Source: Blumeriella jaapii (lineage: Eukaryota > Ascomycota > Leotiomycetes > Helotiales > Drepanopezizaceae). Taken from it: a stretch of DNA of 64,000 nt. The notes under the pieces were generated by a model. It worked only from the letters and a program-made list of their open reading frames with translations. It was not told where the DNA came from and did no database searches. Position numbers and translations under genes: made by a program. Location: NCBI GenBank assembly GCA_009599575.1, contig VWND01000010.1:186001-250000 (forward strand). Direction: 5' to 3'. Shown here piece after piece: positions 57,292 to 64,000 of the stretch (within the stretch, counting starts at the first letter, position 1; each line of letters starts with the position of its first letter).

Positions 57292-58136
57292 ATGGCCAGT
57301 CTTGCAAGCGACCTGTATCCATGGCAAGCGCGCGCAAAGCCCGTTACCAGAGGGGCGTTTATAGTGATCGAGGGGCTGGATCGCGCGGGCAAAACGACGC
57401 AGGTTAAAAGGATATGCGACAGACTCTACGCCGCAGGCTACAACGTCAAGACTCTACGCTTTCCAGGTACAGGATCTCCTGACTTTGCCGCTGCCTTCGT
57501 CTTATCTTTTACGATGGTTTGCGTTGCTGGTTTCGTGCTAAAGCAAACACGTAGACCGCACCTCACCCATCGGCAAGATGATCGACGAGTACCTGCAAAG
57601 CTCGCTGGAGATGAACGACCACGCCATCCACCTCCTCTTCTCCGCGAACCGGTGGGAGAAAGCGTACGTATCCGTCCCCCTCCCAACGCATATGCTATCT
57701 AGTTGATACCTCCGCAAGCAAATGGATCGAGAGCACGCTCGCCGCCGGCTACACCATCGTGTGCGACCGCTACTACTACTCCGGCATGGTCTACAGCGCC
57801 GCAAAGCACAACCCTTCGCTCTCGCTGTCGTGGGCCCGAACTCCGGATGTTGGCTTGCCGAAGCCAGATGTCGTTGTGTTCCTCGACCTCGAGGCCCAGG
57901 AGGCGGAGAAAAGGGGCGGCTTTGGGGAGGAGAAGTATGAGAAGAGGGAGATGCAGATGAGGGTGAGGGAGCTGTTCTTGGGACTCTTGGGGAGCGAGGG
58001 GGAGAGGGAGATGCGGCTGGTGAATGCCGGGGCTGCGGTGGAGGTTGTTGAAGAGAGGGTTTGGATGGAGGCGGATGGGATCTTGAGAGCTGTTGCAAAC
58101 GGTGACTATGGGAAGGAAGTTGGCAAGGTAAAGTAA
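57292..58136 (+). CDS. CDC8: Thymidylate kinase (dTMP kinase), three exons, 233 aa
   Basis: Model join(57292..57466, 57555..57663, 57719..58136). Introns are 88 bp (GTACAG...CACGTAG) and 55 bp (GTACGT...TTGATAC...GCAAG); the total is exactly 234 codons. The enzyme phosphorylates dTMP to dTDP with ATP. The P-loop FIVIEGLDRAGKTTQ is at residues 23-37; LRFPDRTSPIGKMI (dTMP-binding, across junction 1), LLFSANRWEKA, CDRYYYSGMVYSAAK with the catalytic DR motif, and GLPKPDVVVFLDL follow. The LID-like segment (AEKRGGFGEEKYEKREMQMRV) carries Arg/Lys. The length suits fungal dTMP kinases. The last intron's acceptor is AAG rather than CAG/TAG, chosen because it alone keeps the frame. Confidence 0.93.
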
Positions 58137-58578
58137 ACAAGTGATAGCCGGCAATTCTTCATGTGCACGTGATGGGCCGTGGGAATGCCGGCAACCTGAA
58201 AGACGAGGTTTTCGTTGCACATCGCAAAAAGACATAGTCGACTCGAGTGCTATTTTTTGACTGGAAAAACGACGAGGGAACGACAGGAGGAGCCTTTAGA
58301 GGATCGCGGGCCCCGGAAAAGCTGTCATCGAATTCGAGAGCCGGAATTTCAAGGGTTTTGTTGCATCTCAACCCATCAGACGAATAACAATCAGAAGAAA
58401 CAAGGGCAGTTGATTCGCTTCCGAATCCCCTTAACGGGATCCATCCAAAGCTGCTTGGCGTTAAGACCAAAAGAAACGCCGAGCCCAGAGCGAGCTGGTG
58501 TTGAAGACCCCGATCGCATACGCTCACGCCTTTCTACCCAACGCCTCACAAATGCAGCAGAAAACCTCCCCATCTCGA
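58137..58578. other. 440-bp region between convergent genes
   Basis: This is the 3' ends of thymidylate kinase and GTP cyclohydrolase I. Overlapping short frames on both strands are unsupported. Nothing else is recognised. Confidence 0.5.
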
Positions 58579-59610
58579 TCACCGTCTATTGAGGCCTACC
58601 AGACTGAAGAATTCGTTCCGCGTCTTCTCCCGCTTCTCTATGCAGCCCAAGACGCAGCTCGTAATCGTCGTGGCACTCGTCTTTTCTACACCACGCATGA
58701 CCATGCAGAGATGGCTTGACTCCATCACCACCGCAACGCCTTGAGGTTTCAGGATCTCCATGACGGCATGCGCGACGTCCTTGGTCAGACGCTCTTGGAT
58801 CTGCAACCGCCGGGAGAACATATCTGCTATGCGCGGTAACTTGGAAATTCCAATCACGTCCTTGTTGGGGATATAGCCAATATGCATCTGTCTCTTCGTC
58901 AGCACCCTCGCCTTCTTCCTGAATGCTGCGCCAAGAGCCTACCTTGCCCGTAAATGGTACCATATGATGCTCGCACAGACTGAACACCTCAATATCCTTC
59001 ACGATGACCAGCTCATTGTGGCCTTCGTGGAAGATGGCATCATTGACGATATCCTTCACATTCTCCTGATACCCTTTCGTGAAGAAAAGCATGGCTTTCG
59101 CGTACCGCTCTGGCGTACCCAGCAAGCCCTCGCGGTCGGGGTCCTCGCCTACGCACTCCAGGATCGTGCGGACCGCGCCAGCGAGTTTCTTGAGTCGTGC
59201 TTCGGCCTGCTCGGGGCGCTCTTCCTTGCGTTCTCTCGTTCCTAAACCTTGTGCCCATCTCATCAGACATGTGTCTTGTGCAAATGGGAAGTTGGACCAG
59301 GGAACGTACTCGGCCGACTCAGTCCATCGAAATCAATCACCGGACTCGGCGACCTCGTCTCCGTACTGTCTTGCTCCACGCTCGCCGGGCTCGCCTCGTC
59401 CCTCGGATCCCTCGCCGGCTTGCTCACGCTGTAACGGCGCTTGGAACGCGACCCATTAGTCTTGCCCTCCTTCTCGCTCTTCTGCTTTCTCTTGCGCTTC
59501 TTGCTCTGCCCCTCTTCATGCAACGGTCCAGACCCATTGACGGTCTCTTTGTCCGAGGAACTGAGGAATGTCATCTTTGGTTCCGAGCGGGAGTGGGAGT
59601 CGGAGTCCAT
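58579..59610 (-). CDS. FOL2: GTP cyclohydrolase I, three exons, 304 aa
   Basis: Model complement(join(58579..58887, 58943..59247, 59310..59610)). Introns are 55 and 62 bp (GTAGGC...GCTGACG...GACAG and GTACGT...ACAAG); the total is exactly 305 codons. The enzyme converts GTP to 7,8-dihydroneopterin triphosphate, the first step of folate and pterin synthesis. The catalytic core starts near residue 100 and shows [51 protein letters not shown] (zinc Cys/His) joined to [47 protein letters not shown] (second zinc Cys) and NEFFSLVG. The N-terminal ~100 residues are a poorly conserved Ser/Lys-rich extension with KKRKRKQK and SRSKRRYS clusters. Such extensions occur in fungal enzymes; a nuclear or regulatory role here is only a guess. 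Confidence 0.95.
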
Positions 59611-60372
59611 GAGGTTGGAGAGCAGGTTGGCGATGTTTTGAGGGAGCTTAGAAGTAAAGTAGCGGAGGAGAAAGTTCCCAAGAATTTATTTAGCTTTGGC
59701 AAGGCTGCGTGCGCCGCCGCCGCTAAGTACTTAGTCACGGCAGCCGACTACAGCAGTACTGTCGGAGACGTCAATGTTTCGACATTGAGAAATGAATCTG
59801 GCTGAGAGATCAATGCACTCCGTACATCCAAGTGAAGAAAGCTTGCCGACTCGCAATGTGACTGTCGTCTGGGCCGGCATGCAATTCAAAGTTAAATTTG
59901 ATAATAACCTGCGATTACCTGTGCTGGATGTACTGTACATCCTACGCAAATGCAGATGTGTGCGACAAAACACACATCAGAAGATCCAATGACAGAGAAG
60001 GATCACCACTTAATAGGTGGCTCCAACGGCTGGAGACATGTTTATTCTCCATCAAGTTGTATTGTATTGTATGTGAAGTATCGCATGAATGTCGATGTCA
60101 AGTCGCATATTGATTGATAAGCTCACATCACTAGCCCCACACGTTGCGCTAAACACACCCCTCTCCCTACATCAGCGATTCTCAGCCTCGTCGACAGATA
60201 CAACCTTAAGAATCTCCACGACCCTCGATTCTCAGTTCACCATAACCGTGAACATCAATCAACGTCGACCTGAACATCGATCGACGTCGACCTGAACAGT
60301 ACAAATCTCACTGCATCGTATCACGACTGCCACAAACATCTTCTCGAGAACAATCACGGCCCATCTCACACC
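59611..60372. promoter_or_regulatory. Divergent region between GTP cyclohydrolase I and TAF11
   Basis: A 760-bp region holding the promoters of two divergently transcribed genes. It contains GTACTGTACATC near 59928-59941 and a short near-duplicate (AACATC...GTCGACCTGAACA) at about 60250-60298 just upstream of TAF11. No gene is supported. Confidence 0.5.
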
Positions 60373-61391
60373 ATGGCGACCTCTCCACCCTTCAACCACA
60401 ACTACCCCTCCGCCATGCCTCCCTCGCACGCTCCGAGTCTTCAAATACCCGTCCCCATCAAGCGCAGACAATCCGAGGTGTCCAACCTCGCGCCCGCAAA
60501 TAAGCGTCGCAAGGCCTCCATCGCATCCGCCACCTCATCCGCCCACCCCCTCCGCCAAACCTCCTTCCCCCCCGAGACCCTCGGTCGCGCGCCCGCCTTC
60601 TCGCGCTCGCCCAGCATGGACACCGTCTCCCTCGCGTCCGGCGCCGGCGGCAAGAAGAAGAAGTCACGCAAGTCCAAGGGCAAGGACCTAGACACCTCGT
60701 CTGTAGCGGGGGGCCGCGCCAAGTCCGTCATGTCCAACACGGGCAAGAGTAAGCGCCGCGGGAGCAGGGGCGAGACAGTCGACGAGGAGGACGATGAAGA
60801 GGAGGGCGGCGGCGAGGAGATGTCCCTTAACGTCGCGCTGGCGTCGAAGGAGGAGAAGGACATGGAGACGGCGAAGCGGGCGTACCTGGTCGACAAGATC
60901 CTGACCGAGTCGCAGAAAGACAGATACGCAGCATGGAGGGGTAGCAGGCTCGCCGATGCGACAGTGAGACGGGTGAGTTCTCTAGGTCTAGCTGGAGGTA
61001 CGGATGGTGGTGGCTGACCGTCCAGATTGTCAACCAAACGCTTTCGCAATCCGTCCCGCCGAACGTCATTCTGGCAGTCAAGGCAGCCGCCAAGATGTAC
61101 GCAGGTGAGATCATTCAGAGGGCGAGATCGGTGCAATCGCAGTGGATTGAGGCGACGGGGGACGATCAGACTGGTCTTTCGAACCCTTCAGCTGAAGTTG
61201 ACAGTGTGTCGCCGGAGAAGGAAACGAGGAGAGGCCCGCTTCTGCCAGATCATCTACGGGAAGCTTACAGGAGGCACATGCTTGAGGCTGACGGGGGTTT
61301 AGTCGGACAGCTGGGACTGTGGCAGCTGCAGCAGCATAGCGGGACGGAGAGGTTCGCGGTCAAGGTTGGGGGTAAACGGCTGTTGAAGTAA
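60373..61391 (+). CDS. TAF11: TFIID subunit TAF11, two exons, 321 aa
   Basis: Model join(60373..60972, 61026..61391); the 53-bp intron is GTGAGT...GGCTGACC...TCCAG and the total is exactly 322 codons. The start ATG lies in CACCATGG. TAF11 pairs with TAF13 via a histone fold in TFIID. The N-terminal ~165 residues are low-complexity, with basic clusters (IKRRQ, NKRRK, GKKKKSRKSKGK) that look like nuclear signals and an acidic run (DEEDDEEEGGGEE). The conserved region covers LTESQKDRYAAWRGSRLAD, ATVRRIVNQTLSQSVPPNV (across the junction) and ILAVKAAAKMYAGEIIQRA, then LPDHLREAYRRHM. This matches the TAFII28 histone-fold family well. Confidence 0.93.
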
Positions 61392-62915
61392 GGATCTGCC
61401 CCCGGGCTAGGAGCTCGGGTCTATGTATCGTAATGAGATGGGGAACGCAAGGGACCAGCGAAGGTCGCGATAGGGGCGCCTCTATGAGGTTGATGCAAGG
61501 CTTTTGCCTCCGGGTCTTCTTAGTGCCTATCGTCTCTGGATCTTCCCTCCTTCGGTATTCATTCAAGTGAACGAGTTTATGTCTCCCTTAAGGTCGAGAA
61601 AGAAAGGTAGAGGATTGTACACAAGTACCTTAGATGTCACAATATCCGATTGTCCAGAGACGGAGAGCGAGGCAGGCACATACATGGGCAAAAACGTACA
61701 AGGGCACGGTGTTTACTTACCTAGGTACCTACTTGTGTTGGAGATGCTAATCATACCAAGCACAGCAAGTCCGTGTAACATGACATTTTATGGAAATCTT
61801 TCACATTCATCACCTTCACAACTCATCGCAGTGACACAGATATCCAAGATCAATAAAACGAGAACAAAAACAAAAACACCAAAGGCTGTGAAGAAGTACC
61901 CGCGCTAACTGCTTTAGTAACAAATGTACTGTAACAGACAGCAGGTGATCATATTTCCGACTCTGACAACACTTTGTTTCTTTACTTGTATAATTGTATG
62001 TTTTGACTTGTATCTATCATTTTTCCTTTATTTAATAAACGCTATTTGATTTTTATTTTCCAAACCCCCTCCCCGTATCATGCACCGGTATCATGCACGA
62101 TACATGCCTAGGTATGGTTACACACGCGCCAAAAACTCGTTCTTCTGTGTTCACGCCCACTTCTGCTTTCCCACTGTACTGTACTATACTGTACTGGAAG
62201 CCATTCACGAGCCTTGATGGGATGCACTAATCTTGCTGTATGCTGTTTTCAGAACGAGGTTAAGCCGGTTGTTTGAAGCAGAAGCAGAAGCAGAAGCAGA
62301 AGCAGAAGCAGAAGCAGAAGAAGGAGCAGAAGCAGCAGCAGAAGCGAGAGCAGAAACCCAAGGCAGCAAGTGAGTATCCGCGCTCACCGCATTAGGAACA
62401 ACCCACCATTACAGCAAGATCGGCACCAATCCGATACAAAAGGCACTGTAGGTGTCCTTTCGCGTGAAAAGAACCCAACACGCATGCTGGACCCACTTTC
62501 TTCCCTTCCCAAGAGAAGGGTGTTTTTATTTGTACAATATTCCGGTTGGCGGGAAAGCCTTACATTACAGGCTCCTCCTTGTTCTCCTTCTACAGTACAG
62601 TACAGTACAGTACTATACCCCCTCCTCCTCTACGGAAAATCCAACTGTGCTTACCTACCTATGCATTGCATGTGGCCTGGCACATTCTGTGGGAATAAAA
62701 CCTGGACTGCTGTTGAAATATGCTTTTTTCCCTCGACGGCGAGCAACGAATGCGATCGTGGATGTAATTCTGATGAGAAGAGGGATGTAAATCAACATGG
62801 ACGAGCAAGCGGATTTAGTGTCTGGCAGAGATCGTATCATTTATCCTCGTTTAGGTTTACTAAGAAGCAAATGGACCTGGTGCAGCAATCAGCGTTGCAT
62901 GGTCAGCCTCAACCA
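61392..62915. other. 1.5-kb region between convergent genes
   Basis: No gene is supported. It holds CCTAGGTACC (61720-61731), an AGAAGC hexanucleotide tract (62277-62345), CAGTACAGTACAGTACAG (62594-62613), ACTGTACTGTAC (62174-62196) and an AT-rich stretch (61900-62060). A plus frame 62370-63311 runs antisense into the QTRT2 gene and is a shadow. Confidence 0.55.
62277..62345. repeat. (AGAAGC)n hexanucleotide microsatellite
   Basis: About eleven hexamers with two variants near the right end. On the opposite strand it reads as alternating Ala/Ser codons, but no gene context is present. Confidence 0.85.
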
Positions 62916-64000
62916 TCAGTCGACCATCTCAGCAAACCCCTTGTTCTCCAGCCCGGAAGCCGGTTCCCTGGGCACCGAAGCTCCATCATCCGGACCAACA
63001 CCTCCCAAGTTGCCCCACGCAGGCTTGTTCTTCTTCGCCTGTCCCGGTCCCTCACTCTTAAAATGATATCCTCTCACCCTCGGCCCCTGCCCACTCTTGC
63101 CCGGCAGGTCCGGCTCGTAAGCGCGCGCAAAGTCGGCGCAGTCCGCGTCGAATGTGCCGTTCTGGATACTCTCGCGCACGGCGGCGAAGAACGCCGAGAG
63201 GATGTGGTGGTTGTGGATTTGCAGCAGGACCCAGCCGAGCATCTCTTTGGCCGAGAGCAGGTGCTGCACGTACGCTCTGTGATGGTCGGTGCACGTGTAG
63301 CAGGAACATGAGGGGTCGAGGGGCGTGAGGGATGTCGCGTGGGATACGTGCCACAGGTCGATACCCAGAGGGAGAATCTCAGCGATGCCGTCGAGGGAAG
63401 TGGCGTCGCGTGACGGGCGAGGGAACTGAAAGCTCAAGGCGATTCCAGCATCCGTTGCGAATCCGACGAATGGCACGGTGAAAATGTCCATGCCGTGCGA
63501 GACCTGTCGGAGGATCTGGCGCGGAGATGATGGCTCGTCGAGTGAGAGTCTCGGCAGACGAGCCACGCCTGACGTGGCGGGCATGTCGGGCAAGACATTG
63601 GAATCGTAGAAAGCCAAGCCTGATAGCTCGTGTGCCAGATCGTCCGCGATGCTGTTCACATATTCTGACTGATCTTGAATATCAATTGGGAGTATAGGCG
63701 CGAACACTGCCTGGCCCTCGATCCTTTGCTTGAGAAGCTGCGATAGCCATTCCTGCGTTCGGTCACCCATCTTGAGAAGTCTTTTCGTGCCAGGCTGGGC
63801 CCCGTATGGGACATCAGCCAGGCCTATTGCAACGTCTGGTCGAAGCCTCTCAATGTACGAGATGTAGGTCTGGTTCGACACGACCTGGAATCCCTTGGAG
63901 GTGAAGACAGAGATGGCAGTGTTGCTATTACCAACTGGAGCTAAAACTGCCGGTGTCCGTCGTGGAGCCAGAAGAGTGAATAGATCCCGGGGGAGAGAGG
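62916..64000 (-). CDS. Queuine tRNA-ribosyltransferase accessory subunit 2 (QTRT2-like), partial
   Basis: The stop is at 62916; the frame is open to the right edge of the window, so the N-terminal part is missing. The visible ~361 residues start in a region reading LLAPRRTPAVLAPVGNSNTA and continue to KPDV-like ERLRPDVAIGLADVPYG. Also present are PLGIDLWHVSHATSLTPLD and the zinc site CSCYTCTDHHRAYVQHLL with the distal His in LQIHNHH (CxCxxC...H pattern of the TGT family). TGT enzymes exchange guanine 34 for queuine in GUN tRNAs; the eukaryotic enzyme is a QTRT1/QTRT2 heterodimer and QTRT2 is the non-catalytic, zinc-containing partner. The subunit call rests on LADVPYG and divergence from the catalytic subunit. 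The C-terminus carries a polar extension. Confidence 0.88.
   Translation of the reverse strand, partial: SLPRDLFTLLAPRRTPAVLAPVGNSNTAISVFTSKGFQVVSNQTYISYIERLRPDVAIGLADVPYGAQPGTKRLLKMGDRTQEWLSQLLKQRIEGQAVFAPILPIDIQDQSEYVNSIADDLAHELSGLAFYDSNVLPDMPATSGVARLPRLSLDEPSSPRQILRQVSHGMDIFTVPFVGFATDAGIALSFQFPRPSRDATSLDGIAEILPLGIDLWHVSHATSLTPLDPSCSCYTCTDHHRAYVQHLLSAKEMLGWVLLQIHNHHILSAFFAAVRESIQNGTFDADCADFARAYEPDLPGKSGQGPRVRGYHFKSEGPGQAKKNKPAWGNLGGVGPDDGASVPREPASGLENKGFAEMVD

Overview
This window is nuclear DNA from a filamentous ascomycete (Pezizomycotina). The genes carry short spliceosomal introns (about 46-150 bp) with GTRNGT donors and RCTRAY branch sites close to the acceptor. The gene content is typically fungal: a PDR-type ABC transporter, a 2EXR protein, a FAL1-type helicase, Gtr1 and TAF6. 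I cannot resolve the order or species. No virus, plasmid, CRISPR array or intact transposon is visible. Exon coordinates come from reading splice signals and reading frames together; nearly all multi-exon models close to an exact multiple of three.

Layout. 24-3473 is an unusual single-exon, four-domain fusion enzyme: methyltransferase, FAD-linked oxidase, phosphomevalonate-kinase-like and adenine-phosphoribosyltransferase-like. It is followed by a 21-codon minisatellite and an initiator tRNA-Met gene (minus). 4965-6038 is a 2EXR protein. 8332-9595 holds a small acidic ORF and an F-box-like gene. 9.6-12.65 kb is a mosaic of micro- and minisatellites. 12651-18105 (minus) is a 1744-aa protein with a tentative RasGAP-like region. 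18.1-23.8 kb is gene-poor and simple-sequence-rich. 23844-26349 is a TPR/MYND/SET (SMYD-type) protein. 28480-29700 (minus) is a secreted acidic protein.

30.7-34.0 kb is a divergent pair of RNA-splicing genes: SF3a subunit 3 (Prp9/SAP61) and the eIF4A-III-type helicase FAL1. Both show an apparent single-base reading-frame problem. 35901-37894 is a ferroportin-like (SLC40) metal exporter. 39152-43932 (minus) is a full-length pleiotropic-drug-resistance ABC-G transporter. 44-50.5 kb is another repeat-rich, gene-poor block.

50.6-64 kb is a compact housekeeping block: ICln-like protein, Gtr1 (RagA/B, TORC1 signalling), TAF6, thymidylate kinase, GTP cyclohydrolase I, TAF11, and the C-terminal part of a queuine tRNA-ribosyltransferase accessory subunit that runs off the right edge. 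Two TFIID histone-fold subunits (TAF6 and TAF11) lie within about 4 kb of each other. Intergenic DNA across the window is peppered with GTACAGTAC/GTACTGTAC and CCTAGGTA motifs, homopolymers and microsatellites that are nearly absent from exons.
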